In this document: positions 55,431 through 64,000 of the stretch, piece after piece
How positions within the stretch are numbered: the first letter of the stretch is position 1
Layout: each line of letters begins with the position of its first letter
NCBI RefSeq assembly: GCF_000369505.1
Contig: NZ_KB850055.1
Location: 372,001-436,000, forward strand
Reading direction: 5' to 3'
DNA length: 64,000 nt
From: Acinetobacter sp. NIPH 298
GTDB lineage: Bacteria; Pseudomonadota; Gammaproteobacteria; Pseudomonadales; Moraxellaceae
Position numbers and translations under genes: made by a program
The notes under the pieces: model-generated
Told to the model about the DNA's origin: nothing
Seen by the model: the letters and a program-made list of their open reading frames with translations, nothing else
Database searches by the model: none

Positions 55431-56363
55431 ATGGAGAGCTATTTGGAAACCCCTGCAAAACTGCTTTCTATGTGGCTAAAAGAACGGATGATTCAAAATC
55501 AGTCAGCGCATACCATTACGGCTTATCGGCGTGATTTAACCGATTTTTTTCAATTTTGTGAACATAAACAACTTCAGTTACAAGATGTTGAGGCATCTGA
55601 CCTCAGACAGTATTTGGCTGAGCGAGTTGAACGAGATCAACTTGGTGCAAGTAGTTTGCAACGGCATTTGACTTCAATTCGCCAATTTATGAAATGGGCG
55701 GAACAGGGGCAATATTTAGCACAAAATCCAGCAGAAGATTTTAAATTAAAACGCCAATCTCGACCTTTACCCGGTCTGATTGATATTGAAACTGTCAATC
55801 AAATCTTAGACCAAACAGCGCCTGAAAAACCGATTGATCAACAATTGTGGTTGCGGGATAAAGCAATATTGGAACTGCTCTATTCTAGTGGTTTACGTTT
55901 GGCTGAGTTGCAAGGCTTGACCATTAAAGATATAGATTTCAATCGACAGTTACTAAGAATTACAGGTAAAGGTAATAAAACACGTATTGTTCCTTTTGGG
56001 GCTAAAGCTAAGGAAAGTTTGATTGAGTGGCTTAAAGTCTATCGGATTTGGGCGGGGCAATTTACTGCAGATTCAGCGGTATTTATTACCCAGCGAGGTC
56101 AAATATTAAAACCACGGCAAATTGAAAACAGAGTAAAGCTGCAAGCGCAAAGAGCTGGGGTCGATGTCGATTTACATCCGCATTTATTAAGACATTGTTT
56201 TGCCAGCCATATGCTTTCCGCCAGTGGGGATTTACGTTCAGTACAAGAGATGTTAGGGCATAGTAATCTTTCAACCACCCAAATCTATACGCATGTGGAC
56301 TTTGATCAACTCGCAAAAGTATATGACCAAGCCCATCCAAGAGCACAGAAAAATGAGCATTAA
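55431..56363 (+). CDS. xerC: XerC, tyrosine site-specific recombinase
   Basis: Resolves chromosome dimers at dif together with XerD. From ATG 55431 the protein has 310 residues with an N-terminal SAM-like DNA-binding domain (about 10-95) and a catalytic domain with Arg in SSGLRLAEL, HLLRH (His and Arg), GHSNL (His) and the nucleophile Tyr in IYTHVD. A longer frame from 55293 runs through repeat DNA and is rejected. The position after dapF matches E. coli, where lptM, dapF and xerC are also linked. The next gene overlaps by 11 bases. Confidence 0.93.
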   Translation: MESYLETPAKLLSMWLKERMIQNQSAHTITAYRRDLTDFFQFCEHKQLQLQDVEASDLRQYLAERVERDQLGASSLQRHLTSIRQFMKWAEQGQYLAQNPAEDFKLKRQSRPLPGLIDIETVNQILDQTAPEKPIDQQLWLRDKAILELLYSSGLRLAELQGLTIKDIDFNRQLLRITGKGNKTRIVPFGAKAKESLIEWLKVYRIWAGQFTADSAVFITQRGQILKPRQIENRVKLQAQRAGVDVDLHPHLLRHCFASHMLSASGDLRSVQEMLGHSNLSTTQIYTHVDFDQLAKVYDQAHPRAQKNEH

Positions 56364-56934
56364 ACAACAATTTTCATTATCTCTAGATGATGATGCATTT
56401 ATACAATGTAGCACTTGGATTGAAACGATTTTGCAGGAATATCGGACGGTTATTCAGCTGGATTATCAAGGCTATCTTAACCATTGTAAGCGTGTTGCAG
56501 CATGTTGTTTGAGCTTAAGCCAAGATAATCGAAGTGACACAATTTATAAAATAGCGATCGCTGTGGCTTTTCACGATATCGGTATTTGGACTGCGAAAAC
56601 GATTGACTATATCTCACCATCAGTTGAACAAATGCATCAATACCTTGTTGCAAATGATTTGTTAGATTGGGAAAAAGAAATCGCCTTGATGATTACCGAA
56701 CATCATAAGTTAACTAAAGCAGAATTTTCCGAATATCCACTGGTTGAATATTTTAGACAGGCCGATTATGCAGATTTTTCATTAGGTTTATTACGTTCAA
56801 ATATTCCAATGCGCGAGTTTAAAAAATTAACCAAACAGTTTCCAAACTCTGGGTTTCACAAGACTTTGATTTGTTTGGGTATGAAGCGTTTATTGCAAAA
56901 ACCGTGGAGCCCGTTACCGATGTTTAAATGGTAA
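56353..56934 (+). CDS. HD-domain protein
   Basis: The 193-residue cytosolic protein has an HD metal-dependent phosphohydrolase core: His in YLNHCKRV, HD in AFHDIGIW, and later EHHKL. ATG 56353 lies inside the xerC end (11-base overlap), so it is translationally coupled to xerC. HD-fold proteins often cleave phosphomonoesters or nucleotides; no substrate can be named. A longer frame from 56293 would overlap xerC by 71 bases and is unlikely. Confidence 0.82.
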   Translation: MSIKQQFSLSLDDDAFIQCSTWIETILQEYRTVIQLDYQGYLNHCKRVAACCLSLSQDNRSDTIYKIAIAVAFHDIGIWTAKTIDYISPSVEQMHQYLVANDLLDWEKEIALMITEHHKLTKAEFSEYPLVEYFRQADYADFSLGLLRSNIPMREFKKLTKQFPNSGFHKTLICLGMKRLLQKPWSPLPMFKW

Positions 56935-57400
56935 ATTCAGTCGGTAACACCACGCAATAAGGCTGAAGCGATATATTATGTTGCAAAATTGAGTGTTTAA
57001 TAGTCGATAGTTTTCAACTTTGTCATGAAAATTTGTTTAATTGGTATTCTTACTTTATTGCCAAGTTTTTGCAAAACAGATGCAATCGCTAAACTCACTG
57101 GTAAAGATCGCTTGCGGATCATGCTTATTCGATGAAATATATTGATTCGAGGTCGTTGAATTTATAAATTATAAGAAAAATCAAAGTGTAATATTAACGT
57201 TAATCAAACTCCAACTTTATATGCTGAATAGGTATTTTAAATTTGTGAACTGGGCATTTCATCTTTTTTCTGGTCGTAGCGGAAATTGTGACTTGACCAA
57301 AATGCCAAATACATTGCAAGATAGGGCACCTAAAAAGTTTCGATCGAAGAGTTAGAATGCTCTTTACTACATTTACTTGTTTAGAACAGCCGAGGATTAC
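56935..57400. other. Intergenic region upstream of etfB
   Basis: AT-rich 466-base stretch. It contains a 36-codon reading frame (57025-57135, listed separately) and a possible etfB promoter, TTGACC (57293-57298), 18 bases, CAAGAT (57317-57322). No tRNA, terminator with a T run or repeat was found. Confidence 0.35.
57025..57135 (+). CDS. Possible 36-residue peptide or gene remnant
   Basis: A frame from ATG 57025 to TGA 57135 encodes a signal-like start, MKICLIGILTLLPSF, then CKTDAIAKLTGKDR. No convincing ribosome site precedes it. It may be a short secreted peptide, a decayed remnant of a larger exported protein, or chance. Confidence 0.2.
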   Translation: MKICLIGILTLLPSFCKTDAIAKLTGKDRLRIMLIR

Positions 57401-58150
57401 ATGAAGGCTCTTGTTGCTGTAAAACGTGTGGTTGATGCCAACGTTAAAGTTCGTGTTAAACCGGACAATAGTGGGGTTGACCTTACCAACGTTAAGATGT
57501 CAATTAACCCATTCTGTGAAATCGCAGTGGAAGAAGCGGTTCGCTTAAAAGAAAAAGGAACGGTTTCAGAAATCGTTGTTGTTTCAGTGGGTTCTAAAGA
57601 CGCTCAAGAACAAATTCGTTCTGCAATGGCTTTAGGTGCTGACCGCGGTATTTTAGTTGAAACTGCTGATGAAGTCGGCGCTTTAGAAGTTGCTAAAATC
57701 TTAAAAGGCGTTGTTGATGCTGAAAAACCAGAACTTATCCTTCTAGGTAAACAAGCGATTGATGATGACTCTAACCAAGTAGGTCAAATGCTTGGCGCTT
57801 TACTTGGTGCTGGTCAAGGTACTTTCGCATCTGAAGTTAAAGTTGATGGTGGAAAGGTTCAAGTAACGCGTGAAATCGACGGTGGTTTACAAACTGTTGA
57901 GCTTGGTCTTCCTGCAATCATTACAACTGACTTGCGTTTGAATGAGCCACGTTATGCTGCGCTTCCAAACATTATGAAAGCTCGTAAAAAGCCGCTTGAT
58001 GTTAAATCACCTGCTGATTATGGCGTTTCAACTGGTACTAAGCTTAAAACAATTAAAGTTGAAGCACCTGCTGAACGTAAAGCTGGCGTGCAAGTGAAGT
58101 CTGTAGACGAGCTTGTAGAAAAATTGAAAAATGAAGCGAAAGTGATCTAA
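57401..58150 (+). CDS. etfB: EtfB, electron transfer flavoprotein beta subunit
   Basis: With EtfA it forms the heterodimer that carries electrons from acyl-CoA and other dehydrogenases to ETF-ubiquinone oxidoreductase. From ATG 57401 it has 249 residues, starting [44 protein letters not shown] and [23 protein letters not shown] are the family blocks that bind AMP. A reading frame extending upstream to 57377 lacks support. etfA follows 17 bases later. Confidence 0.96.
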   Translation: MKALVAVKRVVDANVKVRVKPDNSGVDLTNVKMSINPFCEIAVEEAVRLKEKGTVSEIVVVSVGSKDAQEQIRSAMALGADRGILVETADEVGALEVAKILKGVVDAEKPELILLGKQAIDDDSNQVGQMLGALLGAGQGTFASEVKVDGGKVQVTREIDGGLQTVELGLPAIITTDLRLNEPRYAALPNIMKARKKPLDVKSPADYGVSTGTKLKTIKVEAPAERKAGVQVKSVDELVEKLKNEAKVI

Positions 58151-58167
58151 TACAGAAGGATAAAATC

Positions 58168-59103
58168 ATGAGTATTTTAGTTATCGCTGATCACAACAAC
58201 CAGACACTTAACGGTGCAACTTTAAACGTTGTTGCGGCAGCTCAAAAAATCGGTGGTGATATTACTGTATTAGTAGCGGGTTCAGGCGCTCAAGCTGCTG
58301 CTGATGCTGCTGCTAAAGTTGCTGGTGTGAGCAAAGTATTGCTTGCTGACAATGCTGCTTATGCAAACCAATTGGCTGAAAACGTTGCTGGCTTAGTTGC
58401 TGACATCGCGAAAGGCGGTTACAAATACGTACTTGCTGCTTCTACGACGACGGGTAAGAACTTACTCCCACGTGTTGCTGCACTTCTTGATGTAAGTATG
58501 ATTACAGACATCATTGCTGTTGATTCTGCAAATACATTCAAGCGCCCAATCTATGCGGGTAATGCAATCGCAACTGTTCAATCTGATGAAGCAATCATCG
58601 TTGGTACAGTTCGTGGTACAGCATTTGATGCGGTTGCTGCTGAAGGTGGTTCTGCTGCTGTTGAAGCGGTTGCAGAAGCAAATGATGCGGGTATTTCTAA
58701 GTTCGTAAACGAAGAAATCGTGAAACTTGATCGTCCAGAATTAACTGCTGCACGTATCGTCGTTTCTGGTGGTCGTGGTGTTGGTTCTGGTGAGAACTAC
58801 CACAAAGTACTTGATCCATTGGCTGACAAACTTGGCGCTGCTCAAGGTGCGTCTCGTGCTGCGGTTGATGCTGGTTTCGTACCAAACGACTTCCAAGTAG
58901 GTCAAACTGGTAAAATCGTTGCGCCTGATCTTTATATGGCAATCGGTATTTCTGGTGCGATTCAGCATTTGGCAGGTATGAAAGACTCTAAAGTTATTGT
59001 TGCAATCAACAAAGACGAAGAAGCGCCAATCAACAGCGTTGCTGACTACTGGTTAGTGGGTGACTTGAACACTGTTGTACCTGAATTGGTATCTAAACTT
59101 TAA
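58168..59103 (+). CDS. etfA: EtfA, electron transfer flavoprotein alpha subunit
   Basis: FAD-carrying partner of EtfB, 311 residues. The C-terminal FAD domain is intact: VVSGGRGVGSGENY, GASRAAVDAGFVPNDFQVGQTG, and the hallmark YMAIGISGAIQHLAGM. Its ribosome site AGAAGGA precedes the ATG. The operon ends with the long hairpin listed next. Confidence 0.97.
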   Translation: MSILVIADHNNQTLNGATLNVVAAAQKIGGDITVLVAGSGAQAAADAAAKVAGVSKVLLADNAAYANQLAENVAGLVADIAKGGYKYVLAASTTTGKNLLPRVAALLDVSMITDIIAVDSANTFKRPIYAGNAIATVQSDEAIIVGTVRGTAFDAVAAEGGSAAVEAVAEANDAGISKFVNEEIVKLDRPELTAARIVVSGGRGVGSGENYHKVLDPLADKLGAAQGASRAAVDAGFVPNDFQVGQTGKIVAPDLYMAIGISGAIQHLAGMKDSKVIVAINKDEEAPINSVADYWLVGDLNTVVPELVSKL

Positions 59104-59122
59104 TTCTTTTTTGAATTAAGGT

Positions 59123-59186
59123 AAAAAGCGCTCTTGCGCAAGCAGTTAAAGCGATGCTTTACTGCTTTGCTCAGGAGCGTTTTTTA
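59123..59186 (+). terminator. Long hairpin terminator of etfBA
   Basis: AAAAAGCGCTC (59123-59133) pairs with GGAGCGTTTTTT (59174-59185), and inside it GCAAGCAGT-AAAGC pairs with GCTTT-ACTGCTTTGC around a GAT loop. A T run follows. Confidence 0.85.
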
Positions 59187-59267
59187 TTAGAAGTGAGGTT
59201 AATTGTACTTGTTGGTACACTTTTGCTAAAATATACGCTTTGATCCATTTTGGATATTTTTTCTCCC

Positions 59268-59912
59268 ATGAAGTTTGATTTACGTTTTAATTACACGGCC
59301 GTGGCTTTACTGACACTGTTGTTGGTGATCTTGTTTTTGACAAATGTTGATTCGCATTTCTTAATGACGTGGAAAGTTCATCTGATTGAAGATGCGCAAG
59401 CCTTGGTGCTATTGGCATGTGTGGCGTTTACGTGGTTCTATATGAAGCCGAAACACTTAACGGAATCAAAAAAACTATTTTGGCTTTGGGCGATTGCATG
59501 GTGGTTTATGTTCTTTGGCCGTAGTATCAGCTGGGGGCGTGATTATTTTCCTGATATTCCACATCTTTATTTTCGAATCATTTCTATTTTTGTGATTGCA
59601 CCAGTTGTATTCATGCCTTTTCTTTCAAAGTTGCGTGAAGAAATTAAATATAAACTCAATTCTGTTCCATTCCCATTCTGGTACTTGTTGATTGCTTGTG
59701 TCTCTTTATTTTTTGCTGATAGTGTTGAGCACCATCGATTTATTGATACATGGTTGTTGAGTAATACCATTCAGTCTGATGTGGTAGAGGAGTTATATGA
59801 GGTACCCTTTATTTTGGCATTATTCTGTGCAGCCTTTTATTTTATGCAGTGGGACAAAATAATCGTCAATGAAACATCAATGATTCATGTAGAACAGATC
59901 AAAGTGAAGTGA
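59268..59912 (+). CDS. Multi-pass membrane protein of unknown function
   Basis: About 214 residues with five or six predicted membrane helices (near 11-29, 44-60, 68-90, 102-120, 138-155, 182-200). Conserved-looking polar motifs within or next to membranes are HLIEDAQAL, FFGRSISWGRDYF and VVEELYEVPFIL; the buried Glu, Arg and Asp could form an active or transport site. I do not recognise the family. ATG 59268 is chosen over an in-frame TTG at 59250; the ribosome site is weak. It is transcribed alone. Confidence 0.65.
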   Translation: MKFDLRFNYTAVALLTLLLVILFLTNVDSHFLMTWKVHLIEDAQALVLLACVAFTWFYMKPKHLTESKKLFWLWAIAWWFMFFGRSISWGRDYFPDIPHLYFRIISIFVIAPVVFMPFLSKLREEIKYKLNSVPFPFWYLLIACVSLFFADSVEHHRFIDTWLLSNTIQSDVVEELYEVPFILALFCAAFYFMQWDKIIVNETSMIHVEQIKVK

Positions 59913-60374
59913 TTGTTCTGGTGTGGTAGTTGTTAAAATCTGGGTGTTAGATCGCCATAAACATGATGTTGAGAATCTGGGTGACTCGGTCGCTTGGATT
60001 CGATGCAAAATATAATAAAAACATTAGTGTGAATTTCTAATTTTTCTGGGATGTATACGTACAGTATCACCAATTTTATAATATCGAATTCGGTACCTAT
60101 ACAAAATAAATCGGTGATCTTTTGTTCAAAAAAAAAGTAGATTGTGCTTTATCTGACAGTTAATCACTTAGTGTTTTTAACTTGTTAATTCTAATGATTT
60201 TTTTATTGTAAAAAAATGCTATTTTCAGATCTGTAAACTCCCAGTTGGCTTGTGCTTTATGCTATAATTTTTCGCTGTATTTTTTTATTTTTAGCTCAAG
60301 TTTTTGGGCTAAATTTTGCAAGATTGAAGACATAAAAACAGGTAGATCCATCTACTTGTAAACAAGGAGTATGC
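59913..60374. promoter_or_regulatory. gyrA upstream region and promoter
   Basis: A 462-base AT-rich gap. The best promoter is an extended -10, TGCTATAAT (60260-60268), about 105 bases before gyrA. A stem TTTAGCTCAA (60290-60299) / TTGGGCTAAA (60304-60313) lies in the resulting leader. AAGGAGT at 60364-60370 is the ribosome site. In the first 300 bases nothing else is recognised. Confidence 0.55.
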
Positions 60375-63113
60375 ATGAGCGTATCGGAAATCAGACCGAT
60401 TGCCATTGAGGACGAACTCAAGCATTCATATCTAGATTACGCGATGAGCGTAATTGTATCTCGTGCATTACCAGATGTAAGAGACGGTCTTAAACCTGTT
60501 CATCGTCGTGTGTTGTTTGCAATGCATGAATTGGGCAATGATTATAACAAATCATACAAAAAGTCTGCTCGTGTTGTCGGGGATGTGATCGGTAAATATC
60601 ACCCCCACGGTGACAGTGCTGTATACGAAACAATTGTTCGTATGGCACAGGACTTTAGCTTGCGTTACATGTTGGTTGATGGTCAAGGTAACTTCGGTTC
60701 AGTTGATGGGGATAGCGCGGCTGCAATGCGTTATACCGAAGTTCGTATGCAGAAGTTGACCCATGAAATTTTGGCTGATTTAGAAAAAGATACGGTCGAT
60801 TGGGAAGACAACTACGACGGCTCTGAGCGTATTCCTCAAGTCATGCCAACGCGTATTCCAAATCTTCTGATCAATGGAACCACGGGTATTGCGGTGGGTA
60901 TGGCGACCAATATGGCGCCACACAACATGACTGAAGTGGTCAATGCTTGTTTGGCCTATGCAAATAATCCAAATATCTCAGTAGAAGGATTGATGGAGCA
61001 TATTACTGGTCCAGATTTCCCTACAGGCGGTATTATTTACGGTAAAGCAGGCATCGTTGATGCTTATCGTACGGGTAAAGGTCGTTTACATATTCGTGGT
61101 AAATATCACTTCGAAGAAGATCAAAAATCAGGTCGAACGACGATTGTCTTTACTGAAATTCCTTATCAAGTCAATAAAGCAAGAACGATTGAACGTATTG
61201 CTGAGTTGGTTAAAGAGAAGAAATTAGAAGGTATTTCTGAGCTTCGTGACGAGTCTGATAAAGATGGTATGCGTATCGCGATTGATTTGAAGCGCGGTGA
61301 GAATGCAGAAATTGTCGTAAACAATTTATTTCTACATACCCAGCTTCAAAACTCATTCAGCATCAACATGGTTTGTCTAGATAATGGCCAACCAAAATTG
61401 ATGAACCTAAAACAGATTATTGCGGCGTTTATTCGTCACCGTCAAGAAGTGGTGACTCGTCGTACCATGTTCGAATTGCGTAAAGCACGTGAGCGCGGGC
61501 ATATCTTAGAAGGTTTAGCGGTTGCATTAGCAAATATCGATAAGATCATTGAAACCATTAAAACTTCTGCAAATCCAGCCGAAGCGCGTGAGCGTTTACA
61601 AACTGGTGAGTGGGCAGGTGGTGGTGTCATTGCTTTATTGGAAAAAGCAGGAGCAATTTCTGTTCGTCCAGATGAGATTGAGGGTGAAGATCCTGCTCGT
61701 CCATTTGGTTTGTCTGGTGAGATTTATCGTTTATCACCAACACAAGTTTCTGCAATTTTAGAATTACGCCTACATCGTTTAACGGGTTTAGAGCAAGACA
61801 AGCTACATGCAGAATATACTGAAATCTTAGGGCAAATTGCTGAATTAACAGCAATTCTTAATGACTTTAACTTGTTGATGAATTTGATTCGTGAAGAGCT
61901 TGCTTTAATCATACAGCAGTATGGTGATGGACGCCGCACAGAGATTATTGAGTCTGGTGTTGATTTCTGCCGTGAAGATTTGATTCCAGAAGAACAAGTT
62001 GTTCTTACTGTTTCTCAAACAGGCTATGCGAAAACTCAACCACTTTCTGATTATCAAGCACAGCGTCGTGGTGGTCGTGGTAAGTCTGCGACGTCAATGA
62101 AAGATGATGACATCATTCAACATTTAATTGTTGCTTCAAACCATGCAACCGTGTTGTGTTTCACCAACGTTGGTAAAGTTTATCGCTTAAGAGTGTTTGA
62201 AGTACCTCAGGCATCGCGTGGTGCCAAAGGTCGTCCAATTGTTAACTTGCTGCCACTTGATGCGAATGAAACAGTAACTGCAATTTTGCCACTCAAAGAT
62301 TTCCCTGAAAATCATTATGTCTTTATGGCAACAGCATCAGGTACGGTAAAACGTGTCGAGCTAGTACAGTTTAGCAATGTCCGTTCAAATGGTTTACGTG
62401 CAATTGAACTCAATGAAGAAGATACCTTAATCGGTGTTGCAATCACTGATGGCAAGCAGCAAATCATGTTGTTCTCGAACGAAGGTAAAGCAATTCGTTT
62501 TGCTGAAACCGATGTTCGTGCGATGGGTCGTACTGCGAAAGGTGTCCGTGGTATGCGCGTCAGCTTTGCAAGTAGTGTGCTGGAAGTCGAAGAGACAGAC
62601 ATCATTGAAAATGATGAATCAGATGATGGCGATGATGTAGCTGAATTAAACGTCATCAGCCGTATTGTGTCGCTTGTGGTTGTTCCAGAAACAGGTGAAG
62701 TGCTCTGTGCGTGTGCCAATGGTTATGGTAAGCGTACCCCTGTGGGTGATTTCCCAACCAAGAAACGTGGTGGTAAGGGTGTAATCGCGATCAAAACTTC
62801 TGATCGTAATGGCGAGCTAGTAGGTGCTGTTTCGATTGATGAGAGCAAAGAGCTGATGTTGATTTCTGATGGTGGTACTTTAGTTCGTACCCGTGCATCA
62901 GAGGTTGCTACTACAGGTCGAAATGCACAAGGTGTTCGTTTAATTCGCTTAAGCGAAGCTGAAACATTGGTTGGTGTTGTTTCGATTGAAGCTGTTGAAG
63001 TGGAAGATGATGACGTGCTAGAGGTTGCAGAAGAAGCTGTAAATACTTCTCCTGATACCACGACTTCTGACGAAATTTCATCTGAATCTAAAGATGATGC
63101 GATTGAAGAATAA
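60375..63113 (+). CDS. gyrA: GyrA, DNA gyrase subunit A
   Basis: Type II topoisomerase subunit that cuts and rejoins DNA, working with GyrB. The 912 residues show the N-terminal DPIA-like breakage domain with [11 protein letters not shown], the catalytic Tyr at residue 120 (AAMRYTEVR), the coiled-coil domain and the C-terminal beta-pinwheel with the GyrA box QRRGGRG. An acidic insertion lies in the pinwheel ([15 protein letters not shown]) and the tail is acidic. QRDR residues are S81 and E85 (E. coli 83 and 87), the quinolone-susceptible state for Acinetobacter. Monocistronic. Confidence 0.98.
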   Translation: MSVSEIRPIAIEDELKHSYLDYAMSVIVSRALPDVRDGLKPVHRRVLFAMHELGNDYNKSYKKSARVVGDVIGKYHPHGDSAVYETIVRMAQDFSLRYMLVDGQGNFGSVDGDSAAAMRYTEVRMQKLTHEILADLEKDTVDWEDNYDGSERIPQVMPTRIPNLLINGTTGIAVGMATNMAPHNMTEVVNACLAYANNPNISVEGLMEHITGPDFPTGGIIYGKAGIVDAYRTGKGRLHIRGKYHFEEDQKSGRTTIVFTEIPYQVNKARTIERIAELVKEKKLEGISELRDESDKDGMRIAIDLKRGENAEIVVNNLFLHTQLQNSFSINMVCLDNGQPKLMNLKQIIAAFIRHRQEVVTRRTMFELRKARERGHILEGLAVALANIDKIIETIKTSANPAEARERLQTGEWAGGGVIALLEKAGAISVRPDEIEGEDPARPFGLSGEIYRLSPTQVSAILELRLHRLTGLEQDKLHAEYTEILGQIAELTAILNDFNLLMNLIREELALIIQQYGDGRRTEIIESGVDFCREDLIPEEQVVLTVSQTGYAKTQPLSDYQAQRRGGRGKSATSMKDDDIIQHLIVASNHATVLCFTNVGKVYRLRVFEVPQASRGAKGRPIVNLLPLDANETVTAILPLKDFPENHYVFMATASGTVKRVELVQFSNVRSNGLRAIELNEEDTLIGVAITDGKQQIMLFSNEGKAIRFAETDVRAMGRTAKGVRGMRVSFASSVLEVEETDIIENDESDDGDDVAELNVISRIVSLVVVPETGEVLCACANGYGKRTPVGDFPTKKRGGKGVIAIKTSDRNGELVGAVSIDESKELMLISDGGTLVRTRASEVATTGRNAQGVRLIRLSEAETLVGVVSIEAVEVEDDDVLEVAEEAVNTSPDTTTSDEISSESKDDAIEE

Positions 63114-63128
63114 TTAATCTCTTAACAG

Positions 63129-63158
63129 AAAAACCCAAAGTTATCTTTGGGTTTTTTT
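63129..63158 (+). terminator. Terminator of gyrA
   Basis: AAAAACCCAAAG (63129-63140), TTAT loop, CTTTGGGTTTTTTT (63145-63158). Confidence 0.9.
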
Positions 63159-63264
63159 ATGGGGGTTACTTTATTGACTAATATATCCTTTATATTGGTC
63201 AATCTAATGATCGTTGTTTAAATGTATAAGTTATATTGATATTGAGATGAATGAGAAAATAATA

Positions 63265-63978
63265 ATGTCAAAATGCTATGCGCCAATTTATCCGCATGAT
63301 CCAATCATTGAAATTTTAGAAAATACTTATTTATTAAGAGGAAGTATAAAGCTTGGTTTTGGTCTCTCAATGAATCGCAATATGGTTATTGTAAGACAGG
63401 GTGATGAACTTACAATCATTAATGCTGTACGAATCTCTGAATCAGAATTGAAGATATTAGAAAATTTAGGGACGGTGAGGCATATCATTCGTTTGGGGGA
63501 TTTTCACGGTTTGGATGATCAATTTTATATTGACCGTTATCAAGCCACATTTTGGAGCCAATCCCATCATGTAAATTATCCAAACCTTATTCCTCAACAA
63601 ATTATTCAGGTAGATATACGACCACCTATAAAAAATTCTGAATTTTTTATATTTGAGCAAGCAACTTGCCCAGAAGCAATCTTATTTATTAAAGATAAAA
63701 AATTATTGATCACAACGGATAGTATTCAGTATTGGAATGATTGGAAATACTTTAGCTTTCTTAGCAAAATTATTATTTATCTGATGGGCTTTCGATTCGG
63801 CTTGTTCGTTGGGGGTCCTTGGTTGAAAAGAGTGACACCTAAAAGAGGAAGCTTGAAAAGTGATTTTGATCGATTATTAAAATTAGAATTCGAGAATGTT
63901 ATCGCTGCACATGGCGTACTTTTAAAGGACTCTGCAAAAGACAAGCTCACATTGTTGATAAATAATTTTAAAACTTAA
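63265..63978 (+). CDS. DUF4336-like protein (metallo-beta-lactamase-fold relative)
   Basis: A cytosolic protein of about 237 residues from ATG 63265; ATG 63247 is an alternative with a similar ribosome context. Its layout resembles DUF4336: an N-terminal ILENTYLLRGSIKLG strand pair, MVIVRQGDELTIINAVRIS, then VRHIIRLGDFHGLDDQFYIDRY, and a C-terminal AAHGVLLKD that recalls the final His of the metallo-beta-lactamase fold. The canonical HxHxDH motif is absent, so a catalytic role is uncertain. More AT-rich than gyrA. No operon partner is visible before the window ends. Confidence 0.6.
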   Translation: MSKCYAPIYPHDPIIEILENTYLLRGSIKLGFGLSMNRNMVIVRQGDELTIINAVRISESELKILENLGTVRHIIRLGDFHGLDDQFYIDRYQATFWSQSHHVNYPNLIPQQIIQVDIRPPIKNSEFFIFEQATCPEAILFIKDKKLLITTDSIQYWNDWKYFSFLSKIIIYLMGFRFGLFVGGPWLKRVTPKRGSLKSDFDRLLKLEFENVIAAHGVLLKDSAKDKLTLLINNFKT

Positions 63979-64000
63979 TCATGTCTTATTCAAAAATCAA

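Noticed and set aside
59123..59186. Small RNA gene after etfA
   Set aside because: The long hairpin with a T run is well explained as a terminator.
63981..64000. Possible start of a next gene (MSYSKI)
   Set aside because: Only six codons are visible and there is no ribosome site.

Overview
The window looks like a chromosomal segment of an Acinetobacter species. Pointers are the AT-rich composition, the Acinetobacter-type type VI secretion (T6SS) locus with its genus-specific accessory genes (asaA, asaB, tagX), typical Moraxellaceae protein sequences, and short interspersed repeats. No rRNA, tRNA, CRISPR array, insertion sequence or phage genes were seen. It is mostly ordinary chromosome, with one small accessory islet near 37.6-40.3 kb.

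Layout. 1-170: the 3' end of an aspartate ammonia-lyase-like gene and a shared terminator. 177-22111: a complete T6SS locus in two divergent arms. The left arm (tssH, tssA, tssK, tssL, an asaD-position gene, tagX) runs on the minus strand. The right arm (asaA, tssB, tssC, hcp, tssE, tssF, tssG, asaB, tssM, tagF, tagN, PAAR) runs on the plus strand. The 364-base gap between the arms holds a likely promoter and a structured leader. There is no vgrG and no TssJ lipoprotein gene. 22240-24310: molybdate transport modABC with a ModE-like operator, converging on a chromate transporter gene. 25942-29503: taurine uptake and desulfonation, tauABCD. 29741-34006: a neutral-ceramidase-like hydrolase, an aldonolactone-oxidase-like flavoenzyme and an alanine-racemase/D-threonine-aldolase-fold PLP enzyme, the first two translationally coupled; no pathway is obvious. 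34065-37552: a universal stress protein, two small proteins, a peptide deformylase paralogue and a glutaminase-STAS fusion.

37671-40277: accessory islet with a DUF559 endonuclease-fold gene, a small secreted protein and an AT-rich 430-residue gene, interleaved with three copies of a composite palindromic repeat of about 110-125 bases; the third copy is inverted. 40279-49448: metH, a PiT phosphate transporter behind a good Pho box, a small exported protein, a Tim44-domain protein and radA. 49803-56934: a sodium/alanine symporter, then lptM-lysA-dapF, an alpha/beta hydrolase, a LysE-type exporter, xerC and an HD-domain gene. 57401-63978: etfB-etfA, a membrane protein, gyrA with a quinolone-susceptible-type QRDR, and a DUF4336 protein.

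How the genes work together: the T6SS arms encode the sheath (TssBC), tube (Hcp), baseplate (TssAEFGK), membrane complex (TssLM), recycling ATPase (TssH), spike tip (PAAR) and envelope-remodelling factors (TagX, TagN). The mod and tau clusters are nutrient scavenging operons. lysA/dapF supply lysine and meso-diaminopimelate. The best candidates for something undescribed are the repeat-flanked 430-residue gene with its neighbouring DUF559 gene, and the ceramidase/oxidase/PLP-enzyme cluster.
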